In this document: one piece after another, positions 31,246-41,464 of the stretch
Numbering within the stretch: the stretch's first letter is position 1
Layout of the letters: every line of letters begins with the position of its first letter
Source: Prorocentrum cordatum
Lineage: Eukaryota > Sar > Dinophyceae > Prorocentrales > Prorocentraceae
Assembly (NCBI GenBank): GCA_963575745.1
Contig: CAUYUJ010017826.1
Location: 311,052-375,051 of the forward strand
Reading direction: 5' to 3'
Length of the DNA: 64,000 nt
The notes under the pieces: generated by a model
What the model saw: only the letters and a program-made list of their open reading frames with translations
Database searches by the model: none
What the model was told of the DNA's origin: nothing
Position numbers and translations under genes: made by a program

Positions 31246-32022
31246 AGATGGGCCCAAGACGCCCGAGATTCGCCCCAGACGGCCCAAGAGGCGTCCAAGA
31301 CGCCCGAAGAGGCCTCCCAAGAGGCCTCCCAAGAGGGCCCCGAGCGACAGATATCGTCGATTTCTATTGTGTTTTTCGATGTTTTCGCCCTCCTCGCCTC
31401 TTCGGCTTCCCGACGCTCCAAGACGGCCCAAGAAGTCCCCCCGAACGCTCCAAGACGGCCGAAGAGGACCCCAAGAGAGCCCCAAGACGGGCCAGGAGGG
31501 CCCCCAGACGGTGCCCAGACGCCCCAGGACGGCCCCCGGATGGCCCAGGAGGCGCCCAAGACGGCCCAAGAGGCACCCAAGACGGCCCCAGGAGCTGCCC
31601 AAGACGGCCCAAGACAGTCCAAGAGGCGCCGAGGCGGGCCTCAGACGGCCCCAAGGCGGCCCAAGAGGCACCCAAGACGGCCCGAGAGGGCCCTAAGAGC
31701 CCCCCCGGGAGGCCCAAAAGAAGGCCGAAGAGGCTCCGAAACGGCCCCCACGAAGCCTTCAGTGGCTTCAGAATTCCCTCCAGGAGCGGGGGAGCGGACG
31801 AGAGGCGACAGGCATATCGCAGGCAAAAACGCCCCAAGAGATCCCCAAACGGCCCCCACGAAACCCTAAGTGGCTTCAGAATTGCTTCCAGGAGGGGGGG
31901 AGCGGACGAGAGGCGATCGGCATATCGAAGGCACAAAAGAACAATGTTGGACGCCCCGAGGGCCTTCGATGTTTCTCTGTTGGGGAGAGTCGTCGTGAGA
32001 TCGACGATTGCCGACCGAGGGC
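31072..32022 (+). repeat. Degenerate CAAGACGGCC array, relative of macrosatellite block a
   Basis: The sequence is a loose 11-14 base tandem repeat around CCAAGACGGCCC and CCAAGAGGCC. It includes conserved islands (TTTTTCGATGTTTTCG near 31373, GGCACAAAAGAACAATGTTG near 31930). It aligns with 38065-39015, 43980-44930, 47040-47950 and the end of 54000-54450. Confidence 0.85.
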
Positions 32023-33099
32023 ATGGAGAATCCAGCGAAAGAGGAGAAGAAGGTGGAAGAGGAGGAGGAGGAGGCGGAGGAGGAGGAGGAGGAGGGGGAG
32101 GAAGCAGCAGGACCTCCGAAGCTGGAGCCCGACGCTATCATGATTGCCTTTCGGCCCTGCAGCCGCACCCCCTCGCGCTTGCCCAGAGACCCCTCGCCAC
32201 GTCGAGCTGATGTCGTGGACGGAGTCCACAGGTCTGCCCTAGTCAGCTACAACGCTGGGATCAGCGCGTGCGAGAAGGGCGAGCAATGGCAGCGGGCGCT
32301 GGCGCTGCTGAGCGAGATGTGGGAGGCGAAGCTGGAACACGACGTCATCAGCTACAACGCTGGGGTCAGCGCGTGCGAGAAGGGCGAGCAGTGGCAGCGG
32401 GCGCTGGCGCTGCTGAGCGAGATGCGGGAGGTGATGCTTGAGCCCAACGTCATCAGCTGCAACGCTGGGATCAGCGCGTGCGAGAAAGGCGAGCAGTGGC
32501 AGCGGGCACTGGCGCTGCTGAGCGAGATGCGGGAGGCGAAGCTAGAGCATGACGCCATCTCTCCTACATGGCGGGTGAAAGCGCGTGCGAGAAGGTCAGG
32601 CACTCACGGCCGCAGGCTGGCCCCGGGCCGCCCCGGGCCGCCTCGGGAGGCCCCAAGACACGCCAAAACGGCCCAGAGAGGCCACCAAGACGGCCCCGGA
32701 GGGCCCCGGAGGGCCCCGGCACGCCCAAAGATGGGCTTAGACGCTCGAGATTGGCCCAAGACGGCTCCAGAGGTCTCCAAGACGGCCCCAGAAGCCTCCC
32801 AAGAGGCCTCCCAACAGGGCCCCGAGTGGCAAAAATCTATGATTTCCATTGTGTTTTTCTGTGTTTTCGGCCTTCTCGCCTTTTCGGCTTCCCGAGGCTC
32901 CAAGACGGCCCCAGAGGTCCCCAAGACCGCTCCAAGACAGCCGAAGAGGCCCCCAGGAGAGCCCCAAGACGGGCCAAGAGGGCCCCAAGACGGGCCCCAG
33001 CAGGCCCCGGCGCGCTCCGACACGCTCCAAGACGCGCCAAGGAAGGCCCCAAGAGACCTTCAAGATGGCCCCAGAGGGCCCCGGCACGCCCAAAAATGA
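32023..33099 (+). CDS. PPR protein with three tandem motifs
   Basis: The ATG at 32023 opens 358 codons. An acidic stretch ([18 protein letters not shown]) is followed by KLEPDAIMIAF, a likely motif remnant, then the cassette leader DVVDGVHRSALV. Three complete 35-residue PPR motifs occupy about residues 75-179, almost identical to each other (SYNAGISACEKGEQWQRA, then LALLSEMWEAKLE). Near-identity of the motifs suggests recent expansion by unequal exchange. After the third motif the PPR signal shifts to +2 (YMAGESACEKV), and the remaining 180 residues are read from the degenerate CAAGACGGCC repeat, so they are probably not native. PPR proteins normally bind organellar RNA; no targeting peptide is evident. 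A real but 3'-truncated gene or a decayed copy are both possible. Confidence 0.55.
   Translation: MENPAKEEKKVEEEEEEAEEEEEEGEEAAGPPKLEPDAIMIAFRPCSRTPSRLPRDPSPRRADVVDGVHRSALVSYNAGISACEKGEQWQRALALLSEMWEAKLEHDVISYNAGVSACEKGEQWQRALALLSEMREVMLEPNVISCNAGISACEKGEQWQRALALLSEMREAKLEHDAISPTWRVKARARRSGTHGRRLAPGRPGPPREAPRHAKTAQRGHQDGPGGPRRAPARPKMGLDARDWPKTAPEVSKTAPEASQEASQQGPEWQKSMISIVFFCVFGLLAFSASRGSKTAPEVPKTAPRQPKRPPGEPQDGPRGPQDGPQQAPARSDTLQDAPRKAPRDLQDGPRGPRHAQK
32215..32229 (+). other. Cassette-edge hairpin GTGGAC-GGA-GTCCAC
   Basis: A perfect 6-bp stem with a GGA loop immediately precedes AGGTCTGCCCTAGTCAGC, the constant 5' edge of the PPR array. Equivalent stems with different sequences occur at other cassettes. 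Confidence 0.8.
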
Positions 33100-34010
33100 G
33101 CCCAAGACGCTCAAGATTGGCCCAAGACGGCTCCAGAGGTCTCCAAGACGCCCCAAGAGGCTTCCCAAGAGGCCTCCCAACAGGGCCCCGAGTGGCAAAA
33201 ATCTATGATTTCCATTGTGTTTTTCTATGTTTCCGGCCTTCTCGCCTTTTCGCCTTCCCGACGCTCCAAGACGGTCCCAGAGGTCCCCCAGACCGCTCCA
33301 AGACGGCCGAAGAGGGCCCCAAGAGAGCCGACGGGCCAAGAGTGCCCCAAGACGGGCCCCAGCAGGCCCCGGCGCGCTCCGAGACGCTCCAAGACGCGCC
33401 AAGGAAGGCCCCAAGAGACCTTCAAGATGGCCCCAGAGGGCCCCGGCACGCCCAAAAATGAGCCCAAGACGCTCAAGATTGGCCCAAGACGGCTCCGGAG
33501 GTCTCCAAGATGCCCCAAGAGAGGGTCCCGAGTGGCAAAAATCTATGATTTCCATTGTGTTTTTCTATGTTTTCGGCCTCCTCGCCTTTTCGGCTTCCCG
33601 ACCGCCAAGACGGTCCCAGAGGTCCCCCAGACAGCTCCAAGACGGCCGAAGAGGGCCCCAAGAGAGCCCGAAGACGGGCCAAGAGGGCCCCAAGACGGCC
33701 CCACGACTCCCCAAGACGGCCCCAGCACGGCCCAGGAGGCGCCCAAGACGGCTCAAGAGGCACCCAAGACGGCCCCAAGAGCGGCCCGAGACGGCCCAGG
33801 ACAGCCCAAGAGGCGCCCAAGCCGGCCTCAGCTGGCCCCAAGACGGCCCAATAGGCACCCAAGACGGCCCAAGAGGGCCCTAAGAGCCTCCCCGGGAGGC
33901 CCAGAAGACCCCAAGTGGCTCCGAAACGGCCCCCACGAGGCCCTAAGTGGTTTCAGAATTGCCTCCAGGAGGGTGGGAGCGGACGAGAGGCGACAGGCAT
34001 TTCGCAGACA
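32610..34010 (+). repeat. Degenerate CAAGACGGCC array with three larger tandem units
   Basis: Three copies of a unit of about 340-370 bases start at AAAAATCTATGATTTCCATT near 32828, 33199 and 33537. Each continues with GGCTTCCCGACGCTCCAAGA or a close variant. Between these landmarks lies loose CCAAGACGGCC repeat. All six frames tend to be open. Confidence 0.85.
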
Positions 34011-34305
34011 CTAAAGAGCCGTGCAGCATCAGCAGCACGCGTTGACAACGCAAGCGTCATTCAGCATCATGCAGCATGCAGCAACATCCAGCACCAGGCA
34101 AAAAGCTGGCAGCAGCACCAAGCCGTAGCAAGCAGCAGCCCACACCAGTCAAACCGCAGGCGGCAGCAGAAGAACGACAAAGCAAACAGCAGCGAGTAGC
34201 AGCAGGCAGCACTCAGCACAACAAGCGGCGGCCCACGCCCATGGAGAAGCCTCCGAGCACCTTTCGAGAGAGGTCACTCTTGGACAAGCGTCGTTGACCC
34301 CGCAA
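34011..34305. repeat. CAG-rich stretch
   Basis: Sequence from about 34020 to 34215 is rich in CAGCA, AGCAGC and GCAGCA without a strict period. It marks a break in the GGCC-type repeat field. Confidence 0.7.
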
Positions 34306-34600
34306 TGGGACGGTGTCCCACGGGTCTGCCCTAGTCAGCGCCTGTTTTTTTTTTTTTTTCGTTGTTGTACTTTTTTACTTTTTGAGTATTTTATGGTTTA
34401 CTGCGCTGGGATCAGGAGAAATCAGCGCGTTGCGGAAGAAGGGCGAACGAGTTGGAATGCAGTGGCAGCTGAGCCGCTTTTTTTTGTTTTCGCTGCTGCT
34501 GAGCGAGATGTGGGAGACGAAGCTGGAGCCCAACATCATCTCTCCTATAATGCAGCGTTCACCGCTCGCCAACCTGTCGAGCAGTGGCAGCGGACCGGCC
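34306..34600 (+). pseudogene. PPR cassette interrupted by T-rich insertions
   Basis: The cassette edge hairpin TGGGAC-GGT-GTCCCA (34306-34320) and leader CGGGTCTGCCCTAGTCAGC are followed by a T-rich insertion (about 34340-34398). The motif then resumes at TACTGCGCTGGGATCAG. Further short insertions (GAGAAATCAG, TTGGAATGCAG and a T run near 34478-34488) break the motif before CTGCTGAGCGAGATGTGGGA. The cassette ends with ATCTCTCCTATAATGCAGCG, the usual +2 junction (SYNAAFTARQ). As seen it cannot encode an intact PPR motif without removing the insertions. Confidence 0.75.
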
Positions 34601-35495
34601 CCCTCTAGCGGCCACTGGCGCGGCCCCAGGGCCCCAGCGCGCTTCCAAGATGGCTTAAGAGCGCTCCGAGCCGCCCCCGGAGGCCCCCCAAAAAGGGCCA
34701 CAAGAGGGCCCGAAAACGGTCCAGGAGTCCAAGAGGGCGTCCGAGACGGGCCCCGAGCGCTCGAAGACGCCCAAGACAGCCGCCCGACGGCCCAAGAGGC
34801 CCCCAAAATGCTCCAAGCGGGCTCCAGAGAGAGCCCCAGGAGAGCCCGAACAAGGAACAATCGTCCCAATCCCAAGGGAAAACGTACATTTCGGGAGTTC
34901 CCGTGCTTTTCGTCTTCGAAGCGTTCAAGACGGCCACACAGGCCCTCAAGATCGTCCCAAGAAGCCTCAGGAGGCTGCCAGGAGGGCTCCAAGACGGCTC
35001 AAGAGTGCGCCAGGACGGTTCCTCAGGCGCCCATGGCGGCTCCAAGAGGAGGCCAGGACAGGGTGGGAGCGCTCCCGAGGGGCCCCAAGAGGGGGCCAAG
35101 AGGGCCCCAAGATGGCTCCGACAAGGCCCCGAGACGCATGTATTTGGGTGCCCATCTCGCAAGCCCAAAAAGCATATCAAGTACATGCGGTTTGGGGCCC
35201 TCTTGGGGCCCCCGTGGGGCGCTCTTGCGGCCCTCTTGAGGCCTTCTCGCCGCCGCCGCCGCCGCCGTCATCGTCCCCGTTTCGGCAGGCGCCTCGGAGC
35301 GTGCCGGTGCAGCTCGGGGCGCCCCCTACAGGGCTGGACCTAAACGGTGTTTTGGCCATCTCGTGGGCCGTTTTGGTTTTTCGTTTTGGTTTGCATTCAA
35401 GGCGAAGCGAAGGTAAAACGAGGAAGAACGAACAACAAAACGAAAGCGAAAAGCACCGTGTAGGTTCAGCCCCGTCCCCCTAGAATACTCTTGGC
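34601..35495 (+). repeat. Degenerate CAAGACGGCC array
   Basis: Loose GGCC-type repeat to about 35240, then CGCCGCCGC and a stretch from 35370 with GTTTTGGTTTTTCGTTTTGG. No gene is supported. Confidence 0.7.
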
Positions 35496-35690
35496 CAGAT
35501 GTCGTGGACGGAATCCACGGGTCAGCCCTAGTCTCTTCTACAATGCAGCGATCTTTGCGTGCCAGAACGGGCTCTCCAGGCGGCCTTGCGAACGCCCGGG
35601 CCACTCCGAGACGGCTCAGAGACGCCCACGAGGGCGCCCGGACAGACCAAGAGGGACCCAACCGAGCCCCAGGTCGGAGCAGGCACCAGA
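35496..35690 (+). repeat. Zero-motif PPR cassette remnant
   Basis: The edge hairpin GTGGAC-GGA-ATCCAC (35504-35518, one mismatch) and GGGTCAGCCCTAGTC are followed directly by the terminal junction TCTTCTACAATGCAGCG, with no complete PPR motif. The sequence to 35690 is duplicated at about 50965-51095 (GGCGCCCGGACAGACCAAGA). Confidence 0.7.
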
Positions 35691-35985
35691 TCATCATCTG
35701 GCTTCTGCCGTTTCGCGGCAGGCTCCTGGTCACTATCCGGCTCGGTACTCTCAGGCAGGGAACTATCAGGCTCGGTATCGCTGCCAGCCACGTGCCTGGG
35801 CGCGTGAAGCCTCACCGTGCAGGCGGCGAGCTCGTCGAGCAACTCCTGGTCCGTCAATTGTGACATGAGCGGAAGCTGTTTGTGGGAACAAGGAAAGGCG
35901 ACACCAAACCAACAGGGGCCACCAGTCCGAGGGGCCAGGGGGGGTCTCCTTGTTGGCGTTGGCCCTCCCATCCCGCTCGAGACAT
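35528..35985 (-). pseudogene. Hypothetical protein gene behind a full-length spliced-leader relict
   Basis: I do not recognise the family. The first ATG after the relict (35985) opens 43 codons (MSRAGWEGQRQQGDPP, then LVAPVGLVSPFLVPTN) ending at 35854. A second frame with ATG at 35866 reads MSQLTDQELLDELAACTVRL, a Ser/Asp/Glu/Pro-rich acidic stretch (SDTEPDSSLPESTEPDSD) and a basic KRQK patch that could serve nuclear import. After about 35690 this frame runs into duplicated repeat sequence on to 35528, so the 3' end of the original gene is missing. The two frames overlap by 13 bases in different registers, suggesting a small frameshift. The relict 125 bases upstream implies an integrated cDNA, 3'-truncated. 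Confidence 0.5.
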
Positions 35986-36110
35986 CCCCGATATCCCCGA
36001 TGTTGGGCCCAGGGAGGGCGTGGACCTCCTCGCTGGAGGCGGGCTCTCTGGCGGCGTTGGTGTCGCCCCTCCTCCCCCCGATGCTCGGGTCGAGGATGCC
36101 CGCGCCAGCA

Positions 36111-36132
36111 CTTGAGCCACAATGGCTACGTA
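36111..36132 (-). other. Relict dinoflagellate spliced leader, full length
   Basis: The minus strand reads TACGTAGCCATTGTGGCT followed by CAAG. It matches the full 22-nt DinoSL with two mismatches (positions 2 and 13). The length argues that an almost complete trans-spliced mRNA 5' end was copied into DNA. A coding-like region lies downstream on the same strand. Confidence 0.87.
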
Positions 36133-36472
36133 TTGCATAAGCGTGCCAAGGCCCGCTGTGCGGTACGCGTGCGCGATGGCAATCTGTATGCCCCCCCCCC
36201 CCAGTCCCGTTGTCTAACCATTTCCTACTTACCCCCCTACCCCCGTTCGTTGCACCCTCGAGTGTAGGCCATCAGCGCGTAAAGCGGCATCGCGTAAAGC
36301 AAACCATAGCATACGCAGACGATGTGTGTGATGTCAGCCGCTAAGCATATTACGCACGTAAGCACACTACGTACGTAAGAATGCCACGCGCATGCACGTA
36401 AACTCAACGCAGTACGCAGGAAACGCACAATGCGGAAACTATACATGGTAGTCTCCGAATTGTGGGGTTTGG
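36133..36472. other. Unique sequence with ACGTA-rich stretch
   Basis: From 36270 the sequence is rich in CGTAAG, TACGCA and ACGTAC words, without a strict period. No gene is supported. Confidence 0.5.
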
Positions 36473-36602
36473 CGCCACAGGCACCACACTTCACAGCCAT
36501 AGGCGCCACAATTCACAGCCGCAGGCGCCACATTTCACAGCCACATACGCCACACTTCACAACCACATACGCCACATTTCACAGCCACATGCGCCACATT
36601 GC
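36473..36602 (+). repeat. 22-bp tandem repeat, six copies
   Basis: Units resemble GCGCCACATTTCACAGCCAC with variable CATA or AGG bases between. Confidence 0.92.
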
Positions 36603-36664
36603 CAGAAAGTTCGGGGACCGAAACCAGCATACTCCAACATTTTTCAAATACCAAGGGGACATGA

Positions 36665-36900
36665 CTTGTGCCTCCTGGGGACCTGTTTTGTGACGTTTTG
36701 GCGGCCTCTTGGAGGCCCCTGGGGCCGTCTTGGGCCTTCTTGGGGCCATCTTGGGCCGTGGCGGGTGCATCTTGGGCCGTTTGGGGGACATCTTGAAACA
36801 ATAGTTGGCTTTATTGGGGCCATCTTGGCCGTCTTGGAGGCCATCTTGGGCGTCTTGGGGGCCTCTTGGGCAGTCCTGGGGGAAGGCCCTGGAGGCTGTC
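36665..36900 (-). repeat. Degenerate GGCC-type array in reversed orientation
   Basis: Words such as GGCCATCTTGGGCCGTCTTG are the reverse complement of the CCAAGACGGCCC type that dominates the rest of 31-64 kb. Orientation therefore flips here. Confidence 0.85.
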
Positions 36901-36949
36901 GACCCCGCCTGTGATGTTGATTTCGCGCCGTGGGACTACTTTGGAGGCC

Positions 36950-37275
36950 CCTTCTCCTCCTCCTCCTTTTCCTCCTCCTCCTCCCCCTCCTCCCCCTGCC
37001 TCCCCCTGCCTCCCGCTGCCTCCCCCTGCCTCTCCCTGCCTCCTCCTCCTCCTCCTCCTCCACATCCCCATCCTCTTCCTCCTTGTCCTCCTCCTCCTGC
37101 TCATCTTGTCTCCTCCTCCTCCTCCTCCTCCTCCTCCTCTTGCCTCCTCACTTTTCCTCCTCCTCCTCCCCCCTTCCTCTCCTTCCTTCCTCCTCCTCTT
37201 TCCTCCTCCCTCCCTCCTCCTTCTCCTCCTCCGTCTTCTCCTCCTCCTCCTCCTCCTCCTCCTCCTCCTCCTCTT
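36950..37275. repeat. (TCC)n pyrimidine tract
   Basis: TCC/CTC triplets with CTGCC and CTTCC interruptions. Confidence 0.95.
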
Positions 37276-37287
37276 GGCCTCTTGTGT

Positions 37288-37329
37288 TTCAATTGCTTCC
37301 GCGCCCGTAAGGGCGCGGAAGCAGTTGAA
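37288..37329. repeat. 19-bp hairpin with GTAA loop
   Basis: Arms 37288-37306 and 37311-37329 are inverted with a single mismatch, centred on CGCGCCCGTAAGGGCGCG. A second, low-complexity GCGCGC stem lies near 37529-37549. Confidence 0.93.
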
Positions 37330-37764
37330 CCAGAATTCTCGCGGGAATTCTCGCGCGGCTGATCGGGCGCGTTCGCGGGCGCGCACAGTTACATGTATGT
37401 TCGGGGCAAAAACCCGCGCGGATTCGACCAACGCTGCTCATGCCAAAACCACAGAAACAAATTGGGGAAGTTAGGGAAGATCACAGTTTCAAGTCATAGA
37501 AATTATGGAAGTAATGCAATTGCTCAATTGCTTGCGCGCGCGACGCGCGCGCGAACATTAGCATCTTCATCATAACTCACGCAAGTGCGTTGACGGCGCT
37601 GCCGCATAACTTCCACAAGCGGGGTTGACATGAACATGAAAACGCGTAATTTTCCGCGCAGTTAGCGAGTTTATCGCTCTTCAAGTCATAATATAGTATT
37701 ACATATGTTCATGGTTTGCAGATGTAGCACTTTAGCATAGTTTCAACGCGAGCAACTTCGCGTC
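37330..37764. other. Unique sequence of lower GC, no gene supported
   Basis: It includes two tandem GAATTCTCGCG words near 37333-37355 and otherwise AT-richer sequence. Only short frames occur. Confidence 0.4.
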
Positions 37765-37975
37765 GATCGCAAAGAAGGCGGCCCCCACATAAAGCCTCCG
37801 AAGGTCGCCCCTGCCGCCCCAGTAAGCGTGGCCCCCGAACGTCGCCCCCACGAGTAGCCCCCAGGCGCCCCCCAAACCTGGCCCCCACACATAGCCCCCA
37901 ACCATTGCCTTCAAACGTGAGCACACATCTGCCTCCGAAGGTCGCCCCTACCGCCCGCCCCAGGGACGCCCGAGC
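37765..37975. repeat. GGCCCCCAAACGT-type C-rich repeat, copy 1
   Basis: A loose 12-16 base repeat around TGGCCCCCAAACGT. The stretch AAAGCCTCCGAAGGTCGCCC to CAACCATTGCC matches 58418-58532 closely, so this is a dispersed block. Confidence 0.8.
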
Positions 37976-38030
37976 TGTTCAACTTTGACGAGCTGGTCGC
38001 CTATGGCGTGCGAGTCCAAGGCTCAGCACG

Positions 38031-38049
38031 CCGTGGATTTAATCCACGG
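38031..38049 (+). other. Cassette-edge hairpin CCGTGGAT-TTA-ATCCACGG
   Basis: A perfect 8-bp stem immediately 5' of GGTTCACACTAGTCTCTACT. The stem differs in sequence from GTGGAC-type stems at other cassettes but pairs fully. Confidence 0.85.
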
Positions 38050-41000
38050 GTTCACACTAGTCTCTACTACATTGCAGGGGCACGTGCGTGCGGGAAGGGC
38101 GCAGGCTCAAATGTCTCAAAACCGCCCCGGGCTGGCCCCGGGCCGCCCCGGGCCGCCCCGGGCCGCCCAGGCAGGCCCCAGGACATGTCGAGAGGGCCTC
38201 CAGAAACCCCCAAGACGGCCCCGGAGAGCCCCGGCACGCTTAAAGATGGGCCCAAGACGCCCGAGATTCGCCCCAGGCGGCCCAAGCGGCGTCCAAGACG
38301 CCCGAAGAGGCCTCCCAAGAGGCCTCCCAAGAGGGCCCCGAGCGACAGAAATCGTCGATTTCTACTGTGTTTTTCGATGTTTTCGGCCGCCTCGCCTCGT
38401 CGGCTTCCCGACGCTCCAAGACGGCCCAAGAAGCCCCCCCGACCGCTCCAAGACGGCCGAAGAGGACCCCAAGAGAGCCCCAAGACGGGCCAGGAGGGCC
38501 CCCAGACGGTCCCAAGACGCCCCAGGACGGCCCCAGGACGGCCCAGGAGGCGCCCAAGACGGCCCAAGAGGCACCCAAGACGACCCCAGGAGCGGTCCAA
38601 GACGGCCCACGACAGCCCAAGAGGCGCCGAGGCGGGTCTCAGACGGCCCCAAGACGGCCCAAGAGGCACCCAAGACGGCCCGAGAGGGCCCTAAGAGCGC
38701 CCCCGGAAGGCCCAAACGAAGGCCGAAGAGGCTCCGAAACGGCCCCCACGAAGCCTTCAGTGCCTTCAGAATTCCCTCCAGGAGCGGGGGAGCGGACGAG
38801 AGGCGACAGGCATATCGCAGGCAAAAACGCCCCAAGAGATCCCCAAACGGCCCCCACGAAGCCCTACGTGGCCACAGAATTGCTTCCAGGGGGGGGGGAG
38901 CGGACGAGAGGCGACCGGCATATCGAAGGCACAAAAGAACAATGTTGGACGCTCCGAGGGCCTTCGATGTTTCTCCGTTGGGGAGAGTCGTCGTAGGATC
39001 GACGATTGCCGACCGAGGGCAGCGAATCTAGTGGAGGCCCAAGAGGCCCCCAGGAGCCCAAAAGAGATCCCCAAGAGGTGCCACGGGGCTTAAAAACTGC
39101 TTCGAAGCGAGGGGGGCGGACGAGGGGAACCGCCTCAGGAGAAGTTTGGTCGGTTTTTGGACCTCAAAATCGGCCGCTTTTACGCACGGTTTTGAAGGGA
39201 TTTGGACCTTCTCGCCTTTTCCGCTTTCCGACGCTCGAAGACGGCCAAAGAGGCCTCCAAGAGCGCCCCATAACGGCCCACGAGGCTTCCAAGAGCGCCC
39301 CAAGACAGCCCAAGAGGGCCCCAAGACGACCCAAGAGACGCTCAAGACGGCCCACGAGGGCCCGAAGACATGCCCAAGAGGGGGCCAAGAGGGGGACCAC
39401 GGACCGAAAATCCGAGCCTTCCGCCCCAAGAGGGCGCCAGGAGGCCCAATCAGGCCCCCAAGAGGCCCCAAGGGGCCGCCAAGAATCCCCCGAAGAGGCC
39501 CCAGGAGGCTCCCAAGGAGCCCCAACGAGGCCCCAACAGAGGCCCAACAGCTTCCAAAAATGGCCCGAAGAGGCCTTCGAGCCCGCCTCCGAGGCTTCCT
39601 CGCCGCGAGGGTGCCAACACGGCCCCAGACCGGCCCAGGACGGCCCAAGGCGCGCTCAAGACGGCCCAAGACGATTCCAAGACGGTCCCAGGAGGATGCG
39701 CCCAGGACGGCCCAAGGACGCGCCCGTTCGGGGCCTCAAGACAGACCAAGATGGCAAGAGAGTCCCAGCTGGCAAAAATCGTCAATTTTCCATTGTTTAC
39801 TGTCACACCCTTTGCGTTTCCCGCCGTTTCGGCGGTCCGATGCGCCAAGGGGCCCCAGAAAGTCCCAGGAGGGTCCGAGGAACCGCCCAGGAAGGCCCCA
39901 AGACGGGCCAAGACGGACCCAGCACAACCCAAGGCGCGCTGGCGACGGCTCAAGAGGCTCCCAAGGACAGCCCCGGTGTGGGTGCCAACACGGCCCTGCT
40001 GGGCCCAGGACGGGCCCCAAGGAGGCGCACAGGAGGGCCCAAGACGACTCCAAGGCGGCCTCCTCACGGTCCCAGACGGCTCCAAGACAGCCCCACGAGG
40101 ACCCCGATGGGCCAGGACGGCCTACGGACGCGCCCATGAGGGGCCCACGACGAACCAAGACGGCCCCATCAGGGCAAACGGCGCCCTCAAGACGGGCCTA
40201 GACGGCTCCAAGACGGCCCTTGGAGGGAGCCAACGCGGCACCACACCTTTCGGGCGCACACTTGGGGGGGCTGGGAGTTTGCGACAAGTCTCCCACATCC
40301 ATTGTCCTGCCCCATTCTGTTCGCCTGGAGGCCTCCTCCAACCCTGTGGGCGAACAAGAGGAATCCCAGCGGGACGCCAACCCTGGCCAGCCACCGCCCC
40401 CCTTTGCCCGATATGCTGTGCCATTCTGTTCCCCCAGGGGCCTTGGCAAACTCTTCGGGCCAAGCAGACCGGACCCCTGGGACAGCAGCCAATTGATATG
40501 ACCCTGGGACCTCTCCGCATTCTTCGGACGAGCATCTGGGGTGCCCAGGAGATTCGGACATGTCTTCCCCATTCCTTGCCCTGTCCCGTTCTGTTCGCCC
40601 GAAGGCCTCCACAGACCCTCTGGGCGAACATAATGGGACATGGCGAACAAACCCTCCCGTTGGCGGTGATGCGACTGGATCGCACCATCAAGGCGCGCCC
40701 GGAGGTGATGGCCGACCCAACAGCGATTTCTCTAAATATTTTCTAATTTTCTTGAAGCTCTCTTGTGCCCTCCCTGTATAGATCCTTGCGAGCCTCCCCG
40801 GCGCTTTCGGTGGCTTTCCTCGATGGCCTCCCGAGCCCTTCCCCGAGCGCTCCTGAGACGCCTCAGATGGGCTTCGACTTCGACGCACATCCCCGAGAGA
40901 CTTCGAAACTGTCCTCAATAGGTGGGGGGTGCAGGGGGTTGTGTTGATCGTGCAGTTGCGTGGCCAAAGCTGCTTCGGAGCGCTGCAAGAGCTCGGACTC

Positions 41001-41105
41001 GAAGGCGCGGTCCTCGCTGCCGCCGCCCGAGCACGCGCCGTGTTTGCAGGATTTTCGGTAAATCTGCGCCGGTTCCTCCGAGAACCTATTTTCCAGAAAG
41101 ATATA
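38050..41105 (+). repeat. Macrosatellite unit A, about 3.05 kb
   Basis: The unit begins with the zero-motif PPR junction (TCTCTACTACATTGCAGG). It continues through degenerate CAAGACGGCC sequence with fixed islands: GGCACAAAAGAACAATGTTG near 38926, TTTTCCATTGTTTACTGTCA near 39785 and CGCACACTTGGGGGGGCTGG near 40254. It ends in CGACTTCGACGCACATCCCC near 40875 and the PPR leader AGATTTTCGGTAAATCTGCG (a variant) near 41050. Units B, C and D share these islands in the same order. Frames crossing it are shadows. Confidence 0.88.
40582..40640 (+). repeat. Conserved 19-bp hairpin of the macrosatellite (unit A)
   Basis: Arms TGTCCCGTTCTGTTCGCCC (40582-40600) and GGGCGAACATAATGGGACA (40622-40640) pair with two mismatches across a 21-base loop. 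The same structure is at 46500-46558, 49521-49579 and 56060-56118. Confidence 0.85.
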
Positions 41106-41464
41106 GTGGACGGTAGGTCTGGGGCATGCCCTAGTGTGCACCCCCCAGCTTGCCTGGGGTTGGGTTTTATTGTATTTTGTATCTTTTTTTTCTTTTATCT
41201 TTTCCAATTGTTTTTTTATTTATCCTATTTATTTTTTTTTTTGTGCTATTATTAAAATTATTTTTTTTTTGTTTTTTACTTGTTCTATTATTTTTTCCCT
41301 TAGTTTACAACGCTGGGATCAGCGCTTGCGAGAAGGGCGAGCAGTGGCAGTGGGCTCTGGCGCTGCTGAGCGAGATGTGGGAGGCGAAGCTGGAGCCCAC
41401 TGTCATCTACACTACAACGCAGGGGCACGTGCGTGCGGGAAGTGCGGGCGCTGGCGGAGCGTAA
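41106..41464 (+). pseudogene. One-motif PPR cassette with a T-rich insertion in its leader
   Basis: The leader GGGGCATGCCCTAGT is interrupted at 41135 by about 169 T-rich bases ending CCCTTAG at 41303. One complete 35-residue motif follows from TACAACGCTGGGATCAGC to GAGCCCACTGTCATC (about 41306-41407). The sequence on either side of the insertion is CCCTAGT and CCCTTAGT, a near direct repeat. Joining after the two AG positions would give ALVYNAG in frame, but the insertion would then begin TG rather than GT. The end of the motif passes into the +2 junction (YNAGARACGKCG). Confidence 0.65.

Noticed and set aside
41135-41303. Canonical GT-AG intron in the PPR leader
   Set aside because: GT-AG choices here do not restore the PPR frame; kept only as an intron-like insertion.
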